This document shows positions 1-5,022 of a stretch of DNA of 5,022 nt, piece after piece (the first letter of the stretch is position 1; each line of letters starts with the position of its first letter). Source of the stretch: Bacteroidota bacterium. Its GTDB lineage: Bacteria; Bacteroidota; Rhodothermia; Balneolales; HLUCCA01. The notes below the pieces were generated by a model that was given only the letters and a program-made list of their open reading frames with translations, made no database searches and was not told where the DNA came from. The stretch is taken from the NCBI GenBank assembly GCA_003448835.1, contig DLXM01000221.1:1-5022 (forward strand), given 5' to 3'. The position numbers and the translations under genes were made by a program.

Positions 1-2
1 CA

Positions 3-1010
3 CATCCCGATGTGCGCATCGTTGATGCTATTGATGCACGAAGTGATACGTTCAAAAAAGCTCGCACCGGTGGAATCACTACCGTGAACGTGATGCCTGG
101 CTCCGGACATCTTTTAAGTGGACAAACGGCTTATTTAAAACTTAGAAATGCAGAAACCATTTATGATCTTTTGATTGAAAAAGACATCCAAAATGGCATA
201 ATCGGTGGAATTAAAATGGCAAACGGGACGAATCCAATCCGTTCTGCATCTGCGTTTCCCGGTACTCGGGCACGATCTGCTGCAATGGCGAGAAATTTGT
301 TCATAAAAGCTCAGGAATACCAGAAAAAGCTTAAAGCTGCAGGTGATGACGAGAGTAAATTGCCGACCAGAGACTTACAAATGGAAGCGTTGGTTGAAGT
401 TCTTGAAGGACGACGTGTTGTCCATTTTCATACTCATCGCCATGACGACATCTTGACTGCAATCCGCCTGAAAGAAGAATTCGGGTTCAGAGTTGTCCTG
501 CACCATGTCAGTGAGGCAGCATTGGTAGCTGATGAACTCGCGAAAGCAGATATCCCCAGTTCTATCATTGTACTCGACTCTCCCGGCGGTAAACTAGAAG
601 CCATGAATCTTGTTTATGACAATGCCGCAGCGCTTGAAAAAGCGGGTGCAGAATTTGGATTTCATACAGATGACGGGATTACAGACTCCAGATTGTTTAT
701 GCGAGGCGTAGCATATGCAATACGTGCCCGGATGTCCCGCGAAAAAGGATTGGAAGCATTAACATTGGCCGGGGCTAAAATGCTGGATCTGGATCACAGG
801 GTTGGATCACTGGATGTGGGTAAAGACGCGGATTTTGTTCTGTTGAATGGTGACCCATTTAGTGTATACACTTTTGTTCAGCAAACCTGGATCGAAGGAC
901 AAAAAGTTTATGATCGAAACGAGCCGGATGATCGTAAATACTCAACCGGTGGATTCGAAGTGTTTCGTGGCGAGATTCACACACATCATGTAGATGGAGG
1001 TCTCGAATGA
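3..1010 (+). CDS. Imidazolonepropionase-like amidohydrolase, 5'-truncated by window edge
   Basis: This is a metal-dependent hydrolase of the amidohydrolase superfamily (COG1228 type), expected to act on cyclic amide, peptide-like or imidazolone substrates; the true substrate cannot be read from sequence. The reading frame is open from the first in-frame codon, so the N-terminus, including the HxH metal motif and any signal peptide, lies upstream. Numbering from the first visible codon, the protein shows a GGITTVNVMPGSG motif near 23-35, a GGIKMANG segment near 68-75, a His-rich HFHTHRHDD motif at 141-149, LHH at 166-168 and HTDD at 221-224. These are the usual positions for the downstream metal and catalytic ligands, all present. 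The C-terminal VGSLDVGKDADFVLLNGDPF block is the classic end of the composite beta-sandwich. About 335 residues are visible, against roughly 430 for the family. An internal GTG at 12 is not the start, because the homologous domain clearly continues upstream. It ends in a short His-rich tail (IHTHH). The stop overlaps the start of the next gene, indicating one operon. Confidence 0.9.
   Translation, partial: HPDVRIVDAIDARSDTFKKARTGGITTVNVMPGSGHLLSGQTAYLKLRNAETIYDLLIEKDIQNGIIGGIKMANGTNPIRSASAFPGTRARSAAMARNLFIKAQEYQKKLKAAGDDESKLPTRDLQMEALVEVLEGRRVVHFHTHRHDDILTAIRLKEEFGFRVVLHHVSEAALVADELAKADIPSSIIVLDSPGGKLEAMNLVYDNAAALEKAGAEFGFHTDDGITDSRLFMRGVAYAIRARMSREKGLEALTLAGAKMLDLDHRVGSLDVGKDADFVLLNGDPFSVYTFVQQTWIEGQKVYDRNEPDDRKYSTGGFEVFRGEIHTHHVDGGLE
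996..1000 (+). promoter_or_regulatory. Ribosome binding site of the second amidohydrolase
   Basis: GGAGG lies six bases before the ATG at 1007, inside the end of the upstream gene. It supports that ATG over a later in-frame ATG at 1040, which has no such motif. With the ATGA stop/start overlap it suggests translational coupling of the two genes. Confidence 0.7.
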
Positions 1011-2272
1011 AATCAATCAATATTATCTCATCAAATCTTATGAAAAATATGTTGCGGATCGCAGCGCTTGGATGCTTGTTCTTAGTTGTATCAGCATTAA
1101 ACGTACAAGCACAAACGTATGCAATTAAAGGCGAAAAAGTGTACACCATGAATGGATCTGTCCTCACAAATGCAGTTGTACTGGTTCGTGATGGTAAAAT
1201 CGCGGAAGTTGGCCCGGCAAATCGGGTCAGGATTCCGTCGGGTGTTGAAGTTACCGAGGCCAAAGTGGTAACCCCTGGTTTCATCGATGCACGTTCTGTT
1301 GTTGGGTTGGCGGGAGCTCTGAATATTCAGGGTAACGATCAGGATCAACTTGAACGATCAACTCCATTTCAGCCGGAATTGCGTGCATTTGACGCTTATA
1401 ATGCCCGGGAAACCCTCATCGAATGGATACGGGAGTTGGGAGTAACCACCCTGCACACGGGTCATGGTCCGGGAGCTATTGCCAGCGGACAAACAATGAT
1501 CGTGAAAACAACAGGTGATACGATTAATGAAGCACTTGTTGATAGTGTAACGATGGTGGCATTTACACTCGGAACTTCGGTTTCCGGCAATTATAGTAGC
1601 ATTGGAAGTCGTTCACGAACGGTTGCAATGCTGCGGGCAGAATTTATCAAAGCTCAGGCTTACAATAAAAAACTTCAAGACGGTAAAGAAGACGAATCAA
1701 AACTTCCTACCAGAGACTTGCGCATGGAAATTATGAGCAAGGTTTTAAATAAAGAAGTTAAAGCCCTTATTACTGCTCAAAAAATCACTGAAATCCTTGC
1801 AGCATTGCGACTTCAGGAAGAGTTTGGATTCGATTTAGTATTGGATGGTGCAGCTGAGTCCTATTTAGTGCTGGATGAAATTAAAGCTGCCGGTGTACCG
1901 GTATTTATCCATCCAACTATGGTCCGTACAGGTGGTGAAACTCAAAATGCAAGTTGGGAAACAGCAGGAAAACTCCATCAAGCCGGAATTCCTTTTGCAT
2001 TTACTGCAGGTTTTGAAGGATATGTCCCAAAAACACGAGTTGTCCATTATGAAGCTGCAATCGCTGTAGCTAATGGATTACCATATGAAGCGGGGCTAAA
2101 TGCACTGACCCTAGGATCAGCCAAATTATTGGGAATCGACAATCGAGTTGGATCACTTGAGCGTGGAAAGGATGCTGATATTGTATTATTTGATGGTGAT
2201 CCTTTTGAGTATTTAACACACACCGTTGGCGTAATGATTAATGGACAATGGGTTAGCAAAAACGTGCGTTAA
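1007..2272 (+). CDS. Exported amidohydrolase paralogue lacking the metal ligands (probable pseudoenzyme)
   Basis: This 421-residue protein has the full amidohydrolase architecture and is a clear paralogue of the gene before it. Shared blocks include ESKLPTRDL near 230-238, the LRLQEEFGF stretch near 267-275 and VGSLERGKDADIVLFDGDPF at 381-400. Residues 1-35 form a long signal peptide with a hydrophobic core near 16-31 and an AxA-type cut after VQA (residue 35), so the protein is probably periplasmic. A later start at Met12 would give a more ordinary signal length. The N-terminal beta-sandwich runs from about 38 and reaches TPGFIDA at 89-95. There the expected HxH is R96-S-V98. The neighbour's HFHTHRHDD motif aligns with L254-I-T-A-Q-K-I-T-E, its LHH with L-D280-G281, and the catalytic Asp of HTDD with G335. 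All usual metal and catalytic residues are therefore gone while the frame is intact. It is most likely a non-catalytic partner or binding protein for the upstream enzyme; a different, metal-free chemistry is an alternative. Confidence 0.9.
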   Translation: MKSINIISSNLMKNMLRIAALGCLFLVVSALNVQAQTYAIKGEKVYTMNGSVLTNAVVLVRDGKIAEVGPANRVRIPSGVEVTEAKVVTPGFIDARSVVGLAGALNIQGNDQDQLERSTPFQPELRAFDAYNARETLIEWIRELGVTTLHTGHGPGAIASGQTMIVKTTGDTINEALVDSVTMVAFTLGTSVSGNYSSIGSRSRTVAMLRAEFIKAQAYNKKLQDGKEDESKLPTRDLRMEIMSKVLNKEVKALITAQKITEILAALRLQEEFGFDLVLDGAAESYLVLDEIKAAGVPVFIHPTMVRTGGETQNASWETAGKLHQAGIPFAFTAGFEGYVPKTRVVHYEAAIAVANGLPYEAGLNALTLGSAKLLGIDNRVGSLERGKDADIVLFDGDPFEYLTHTVGVMINGQWVSKNVR

Positions 2273-2293
2273 TGAAATATTTAACGCTTTTTG

Positions 2294-2320
2294 AAACGTT
2301 TTTATGTACGAAAAATGTTT
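2294..2320 (+). other. Hairpin 1 in the amidohydrolase-regulator intergenic region
   Basis: AAACGTTTTT and AAAAATGTTT form ten-base arms around a seven-base loop (one G-U pair in RNA), starting 21 bases after the amidohydrolase stop. The 3' flank is AT-rich but not a clean T tract, so it is a poor terminator. It could equally be a double-stranded operator. The fold is seen; the role is unknown. Confidence 0.5.
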
Positions 2321-2325
2321 ATTTA

Positions 2326-2351
2326 GTGTGACCGCAGAAGTGCGATTACAC
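2326..2351 (+). other. Hairpin 2 in the same intergenic region
   Basis: GTGTGACCGCA pairs with TGCGATTACAC around a GAAG tetraloop: ten pairs, including one G-U, with a single C-A mismatch. It sits five bases after hairpin 1 and has no T tract, so it is not a terminator. Its 3' strand plus the next two bases contains CACAA, which could instead pair with TTGTG in the 5' arm of the terminator downstream. Confidence 0.5.
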
Positions 2352-2369
2352 AATGCTACCTGAGAAGTG

Positions 2370-2409
2370 CCACCTTGTGAAGGAATTTCCAACACAAGGT
2401 GGTTTTTTT
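2370..2409 (+). terminator. Strong intrinsic terminator
   Basis: CCACCTTGTG (2370-2379) and CACAAGGTGG (2393-2402) form a perfect ten-pair stem around a 13-base loop that itself holds the small inverted repeat GGAATTTCC. Seven T residues follow directly (2403-2409). This is a textbook rho-independent terminator for the amidohydrolase operon, about 100 bases after its stop. It ends only 25 bases before the regulator's ATG, so it might also act as an attenuator in that gene's leader. Confidence 0.88.
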
Positions 2410-2416
2410 ATGTTAA
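2386..2416 (+). promoter_or_regulatory. Weak candidate promoter for the Crp/Fnr gene
   Basis: TTTC at 2386-2389 followed after 19 bases by TATGTTAA at 2409-2416 loosely resembles the Bacteroidota pattern TTTG-N19-21-TAnnTTTG. It overlaps the terminator and would give a 5' leader of roughly a dozen bases. The match is poor. It is listed because so little room is left between terminator and start codon. Confidence 0.2.
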
Positions 2417-2434
2417 GTCTGTAAATTGTCGGAT

Positions 2435-3142
2435 ATGCAACGCCAAAAAAACCAAATATCCAGCACATGTGAACACTGTTCCTGTAAATTGGAAAACGTA
2501 TTCAATAAACTGAATCCGGATGAAATTCGGTTAATAAGTTTGCATAAAATCTGCAGGCATTATCAAAAGGGTGACACAATTTTTCGGGAAGGAATGAGGT
2601 CAGTCGGACTTTACTGCATCAGCTACGGTAAAGTAAAGATATTCAAAACAGGCGATGAAGGACGTGATCAAATTGTTCGATTAGCTGGTACCGGTGATAT
2701 TATAGGCTATCGGGCACTGATCAGCGACGAACCCTACTATGCTTCTGCCGTCGCACTTGAAGATACCGCTGTGTGTTTGGTACCTGTTGCAGATTTTCAA
2801 GCTTTTGTGAAACAAAATCAAAATTTCACAAAAGGATTACTCCAAATGTTGTCGCATGATTTACGGGAAGCCGAAAATCGAATGATGCGAATGGCTCAGA
2901 AATCCGTAAGAGAACGACTAGCAGCTACCCTACTCCTGTTAGTGGATACTTATGGGACAAGTGGTTCAGAAAGTACACTGAAAATTGAACTATCAAGAGA
3001 AGAAATCGCGTCTTTGGTCGGCACAGCAACTGAGACCGTCATCCGTTTACTATCTGATTTCAAAACAGAAGGTCTGATCGTAACAAATGGGAAAAAAATA
3101 AATATTCATAACGAAAAAGCACTTCGTGCCATCGCTGAATAA
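2435..3142 (+). CDS. Crp/Fnr-family transcriptional regulator, FNR-like with variant cysteine cluster
   Basis: This 235-residue regulator is expected to bind DNA as a dimer and respond to a redox or gas signal. A cysteine leader (C12-x2-C15-x-C17) precedes the cyclic-nucleotide-binding-like beta-roll (about 28-120, with KGDTIFREG at 45-53 and GDIIGYRAL at 87-95). A dimerisation helix follows (about 125-160), then a winged helix-turn-helix (about 185-225) with recognition helix TETVIRLLSDF. From C15 on, the leader aligns without gaps to the E. coli FNR region at C23, so C12 and C15 match C20 and C23, while the C29 position is Asn21; C17 is an extra Cys. C114 in TAVCLVP matches FNR C122. The cAMP-contact residues of CRP (Glu72, Arg82) are absent, so cAMP is an unlikely ligand. 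In the recognition helix E200 and R204 match FNR Glu209 and Arg213, with Ile203 in place of Ser212. I chose ATG 2435; an in-frame TTG at 2426 would add three residues. It stands alone between terminators, with an FNR-like box before the next gene. Confidence 0.92.
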   Translation: MQRQKNQISSTCEHCSCKLENVFNKLNPDEIRLISLHKICRHYQKGDTIFREGMRSVGLYCISYGKVKIFKTGDEGRDQIVRLAGTGDIIGYRALISDEPYYASAVALEDTAVCLVPVADFQAFVKQNQNFTKGLLQMLSHDLREAENRMMRMAQKSVRERLAATLLLLVDTYGTSGSESTLKIELSREEIASLVGTATETVIRLLSDFKTEGLIVTNGKKINIHNEKALRAIAE

Positions 3143-3159
3143 TATTTAAAACTATTTCT

Positions 3160-3208
3160 ATTACCAGAACGTCATAGATAAGTTAGATCCATTACCAATA
3201 TGGGTAAT
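3160..3208 (+). repeat. ATTACC repeat cluster downstream of the regulator gene
   Basis: ATTACCA occurs at 3160-3166 and again at 3191-3197, 31 bases apart, and the second copy forms an inverted repeat with GGTAAT at 3203-3208 (6-base arms, 6-base spacer). The even spacing of about three helical turns looks operator-like, but the arms are short and AT-rich. No T tract follows, so it is not a terminator. Confidence 0.3.
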
Positions 3209-3213
3209 AGCAC

Positions 3214-3243
3214 AAAGATGTGATAGAAACCTATCAAATTTTT
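3214..3243 (+). terminator. Probable terminator of the Crp/Fnr gene
   Basis: TGATAG (3221-3226) and CTATCA (3231-3236) form a perfect stem with an AAAC loop. After one mismatch the pairing continues between AAAGAT and ATTTTT, which provides a five-T tract at 3239-3243. It lies about 75 bases after the regulator's stop. The stem is short and AT-rich, so efficiency may be modest. The same bases carry half-sites resembling the FNR-like box found further on. Confidence 0.5.
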
Positions 3244-3244
3244 A

Positions 3245-3273
3245 TTGCAAAACTACTATTTGAATAGTAAAAT
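3245..3273 (+). promoter_or_regulatory. Candidate upstream promoter for the RND gene
   Basis: TTGCAA (3245-3250) and TAAAAT (3268-3273) are separated by exactly 17 bases and match the sigma70-type boxes at 4/6 and 5/6. A perfect palindrome fills most of the spacer. The transcript would have a leader of about 140 bases before the pump gene. Bacteroidota often use a different promoter consensus, which lowers confidence. Confidence 0.35.
3254..3269. promoter_or_regulatory. Palindromic operator-like site in the promoter spacer
   Basis: TACTATT-TG-AATAGTA is a perfect palindrome with seven-base arms and a two-base centre, placed between the -35 and -10 boxes of the candidate promoter. A repressor there would block polymerase. 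Its ten-base core TATTTGAATA recurs at 3309-3318. No obvious cognate regulator is known; it does not look like a Crp/Fnr box. Confidence 0.4.
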
Positions 3274-3308
3274 ACAACTTATCGCGTACACAGCTTTCAC
3301 GGTAAAAG

Positions 3309-3318
3309 TATTTGAATA
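3309..3318. repeat. Second copy of the TATTTGAATA palindrome core
   Basis: This matches 3257-3266 exactly and lies 52 bases downstream, close to five helical turns, between the two candidate promoters. The flanks are also similar (A, one base, core, one base, TA). It may be an auxiliary operator, or a coincidence in AT-rich DNA. Confidence 0.35.
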
Positions 3319-3328
3319 ATAGATGGAT

Positions 3329-3357
3329 TTGACTTTACTTATAGTTTCATTTTTAAA
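3329..3357 (+). promoter_or_regulatory. Candidate proximal promoter for the RND gene
   Basis: TTGACT (3329-3334, 5/6 to the -35 consensus) and TTTAAA (3352-3357, 4/6 to the -10) are 17 bases apart. Transcription would begin near 3364, inside the FNR-like box, leaving a leader of about 58 bases. This layout predicts repression by a protein bound to the box. Confidence 0.35.
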
Positions 3358-3361
3358 TCAT

Positions 3362-3375
3362 GTGATTTTGATCAA
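3362..3375. promoter_or_regulatory. FNR-box-like operator upstream of the RND gene
   Basis: GTGAT-TTTG-ATCAA matches nine of ten defined bases of the E. coli FNR consensus TTGAT-N4-ATCAA. Its centre is about 53 bases before the pump's ATG, and the FNR-like regulator gene is directly upstream. The adjacent regulator is the natural candidate to bind it. Relative to the proximal promoter it sits on the start site, which suggests repression; with an unrecognised start further down it could instead activate. Confidence 0.5.
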
Positions 3376-3421
3376 TTCATTGTAAAAATTAAGTTAATCG
3401 GGAATACAGAATTTTTAATTT

Positions 3422-5022
3422 ATGTTGTTAAATAGACCAGTTACAGCGTTTATGCTTGTGTTAGCCACATTCATTTTTGGCTACATTGCGTTGCGGGATT
3501 TATCCGTTGACTTATTACCCGATATCGAAACACCATCCTTAATGGTTCAAACTCAGTGGAGTGGTGCGTCGGCAAGAGAGGTTGAAACCAGAATTAATGA
3601 ACCCATGGAAGGTGTACTTAGTACCATTCCCGGATTAAAAAGTGTCCATAGTTTTTCACGCCAGGGTCAAAGTATTATTGCTCTCGAATTTGAATGGGGA
3701 CGTGATATGAACCTTGCTTTCCTGAACACACGGGAAAAACTTGACCAGGTCAGGTTTATGATTCCTGATCAGGCAGAGCGTCCACAGTTAATATATACGA
3801 CTCCGGCCGATGAACCAGTTGCAGTTTTATCAATTAATCCATCGGGACAACAAGATCCGGACTTTGCAACCAGACTCGAATTAAAACGATGGGCAGAACA
3901 AGTGCTGACTCGTCGTTTGGAGCAAGTTGATGGGATCGCACAAGCTGTTTTAGTCGGCGCCATTGTTCCGGAAGTTCATATTCGATTTAAACAGGATATC
4001 ATTGATCGATATGGACTCTCAATAAATGCTATTAGTAATGTCATCCAGCAGGCTAATGTTTTTTCAGCATCAGGGGAATTACGGGATGGATGGTATCGGT
4101 ATTCACTAACTATTCAAAGCCGCATTCAATCTCTAGAAGATATTGGGAGAATACCATTACTAAGAACTCAAGGTGGCGAGCGGATCATCACACTAAATGA
4201 TGTAGCTGAAATCACATTTGATGAACAAGAACCTACTTCTTTTGCTCAACTGGATGGAAATCAGACACTGACTGTACTGGTTAAAAAAGATTACGGGACA
4301 AATACAGTATCAGTATATGAAGAGCTACTTCCAATTCTGGATGAAATGAGAGAACAGTTTCCGGGAATATCAATTGAAGTCCTTCAGGAAAATGCCACAT
4401 ACATCAGTAATTCTATCAGCAATTTGTTACAAACCTTAGCTTTTGGTGGGATTTTGGCTTTTTTAATCCTGTTTTTGTTCTTAAATGATCCACGGATGCC
4501 CTTTACAATCGGAATCGCAATCCCCGTGAGTATCTTTTTAACATTTTTTGTGATGTATCTGGGTGGTGTCCAGTTAAATATAATTTCGTTGAGTGGGCTA
4601 ACCCTGGGAATTGGACTTCTCGTAGATAATGCCATTGTTGTGTTGGAGAACATCAATCGATATCGCGATGCCGGACATAAAATTTTCGAGGCTGCGCGTC
4701 TAGGTACTAAAGAAATAGCACTGGCAATAACAGCCTCAACCTTTACAACTATATCAGTTTTCTTACCATTATTATTTTTAGGTGGTTTTGAAGGAGCTTT
4801 TTTTCGCGATCAGGCTTTTACACTTTCAATAAGTTTGCTGGCATCCTTATTAGTAGCTATTGGGATTTTACCGGTTTTGGTAGTGACTTTAAATCGGGGT
4901 CGAAAACCATCAGAGGATTCGAACTCAATCCACATTAAAGAGGACAAAACTCGTTTTACAAAAGGATTTGACCGGATTTTAATCATTTATGAGCAGGTTC
5001 TTGAGAAATCACTAGCCAAACC
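3422..5022 (+). CDS. RND-family efflux transporter (AcrB/HAE1-like), 3'-truncated by window edge
   Basis: This is the N-terminal half of a proton-driven inner-membrane pump that would export drugs, lipophilic compounds or metabolites as a trimer in a tripartite system. About 533 of an expected 1,000-1,050 residues are present, in an open frame without stops. TM1 lies at about 7-25, followed by the periplasmic porter segment opening with LPDIETPSL (32-40). TM2 (about 335-354), TM3 and TM4 follow, the last with the signature GLTLGIGLLVDNAIVVLEN (392-410). Two further hydrophobic spans run at about 432-453 and 465-490, and then the cytoplasmic loop begins. D402 matches AcrB Asp407; the Asp408 position is Asn403, which I recall as a common natural variant in such pumps. 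The motif differs from the heavy-metal (CusA) form. The start is fixed by a stop at 3416-3418 in the same frame; the leader before TM1 is very short and no clear ribosome binding site is seen. No adaptor gene precedes it, unlike typical pump operons. Confidence 0.93.
   Translation, partial: MLLNRPVTAFMLVLATFIFGYIALRDLSVDLLPDIETPSLMVQTQWSGASAREVETRINEPMEGVLSTIPGLKSVHSFSRQGQSIIALEFEWGRDMNLAFLNTREKLDQVRFMIPDQAERPQLIYTTPADEPVAVLSINPSGQQDPDFATRLELKRWAEQVLTRRLEQVDGIAQAVLVGAIVPEVHIRFKQDIIDRYGLSINAISNVIQQANVFSASGELRDGWYRYSLTIQSRIQSLEDIGRIPLLRTQGGERIITLNDVAEITFDEQEPTSFAQLDGNQTLTVLVKKDYGTNTVSVYEELLPILDEMREQFPGISIEVLQENATYISNSISNLLQTLAFGGILAFLILFLFLNDPRMPFTIGIAIPVSIFLTFFVMYLGGVQLNIISLSGLTLGIGLLVDNAIVVLENINRYRDAGHKIFEAARLGTKEIALAITASTFTTISVFLPLLFLGGFEGAFFRDQAFTLSISLLASLLVAIGILPVLVVTLNRGRKPSEDSNSIHIKEDKTRFTKGFDRILIIYEQVLEKSLAK

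Noticed and set aside
1058..1075. Lipoprotein signal at Cys23 of the second amidohydrolase
   Set aside because: The bases before the Cys encode Ala-Leu-Gly rather than a canonical lipobox, and the Cys lies inside the hydrophobic core. A type I cut after VQA fits better.
859..1348. Open frames on the minus strand at 859-1284 and 1097-1348
   Set aside because: They are antisense to the well-supported amidohydrolase genes, have low-complexity, family-less translations, and show no ribosome binding site or domain pattern.
1865..2395. Small open frames at 1865-2047 (-), 1875-2069 (+), 2047-2259 (-) and 2213-2395 (-)
   Set aside because: All lie in other frames of the second amidohydrolase or cross its end and the terminator. 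The protein-level homology is entirely in the 1007-2272 frame.
2326..2409. T-box-like leader (ACCGC followed by a terminator)
   Set aside because: Only a fragment resembling the T-box sequence is present, there is no stem I or specifier loop, and the downstream gene is not an amino-acid gene.
2426..2434. TTG at 2426 as the start of the Crp/Fnr gene
   Set aside because: An ATG follows three codons later at 2435, and homology begins after it. TTG is a rare start and there is no ribosome binding site to favour it.
3769..4656. Minus-strand open frames at 3769-3963 and 4384-4656
   Set aside because: They are shadows of the RND gene, whose + strand frame is continuous and carries the recognisable motifs.
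1..5022. CRISPR array, insertion sequence, tRNA or rRNA
   Set aside because: No regularly spaced repeats, transposase frame, terminal inverted repeats or tRNA/rRNA-like sequence were seen on either strand.

Overview
The window reads as part of a chromosome from a Gram-negative, moderately AT-rich bacterium, most plausibly Bacteroidota or a close FCB-group relative (Balneolota, Rhodothermota or Ignavibacteria-like). The reasons are the style of the exported tandem imidazolonepropionase-like amidohydrolases, a Crp/Fnr regulator of the short CxxC-leader type common in that group, and an RND pump that implies an outer membrane. The lineage is inferred from protein style only; there is no rRNA or tRNA to anchor it.

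Layout, all genes on the + strand. (1) Positions 3-1010 hold the C-terminal three quarters of an amidohydrolase with its downstream metal-ligand motifs intact. (2) Positions 1007-2272 hold a second, paralogous amidohydrolase with a signal peptide. It overlaps the first by ATGA and has a good ribosome binding site. It keeps the fold and its end motifs but has lost every expected metal ligand, so it looks like a pseudoenzyme partner. (3) Positions 2273-2434 are a short intergenic stretch packed with three consecutive hairpins. The last is a strong intrinsic terminator ending only 25 nt before the next start codon. (4) Positions 2435-3142 encode a Crp/Fnr-family regulator with Cys at 12, 15, 17 and 114, which line up with or near the iron-sulphur ligands of FNR. 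(5) Positions 3143-3421 are an AT-rich regulatory region with a terminator-like hairpin, two candidate sigma70-like promoters, a repeated palindrome and a 9/10 match to the FNR box. (6) Positions 3422-5022 are the N-terminal half of an RND (AcrB/HAE1-like) efflux pump running off the window end.

How the parts may work together. The two amidohydrolases are probably translationally coupled and act as a pair outside the cytoplasm. The Crp/Fnr protein is a good candidate to sense redox or O2/NO and to control the adjacent RND gene through the FNR-like box just upstream of it. No membrane-fusion adaptor or outer-membrane channel gene lies in the window, so the pump's partners must be downstream or elsewhere. 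The most interesting points are the dead-enzyme partner, the variant FNR cysteine pattern beside an FNR-like box, and the structured RNA squeezed in front of the regulator gene.
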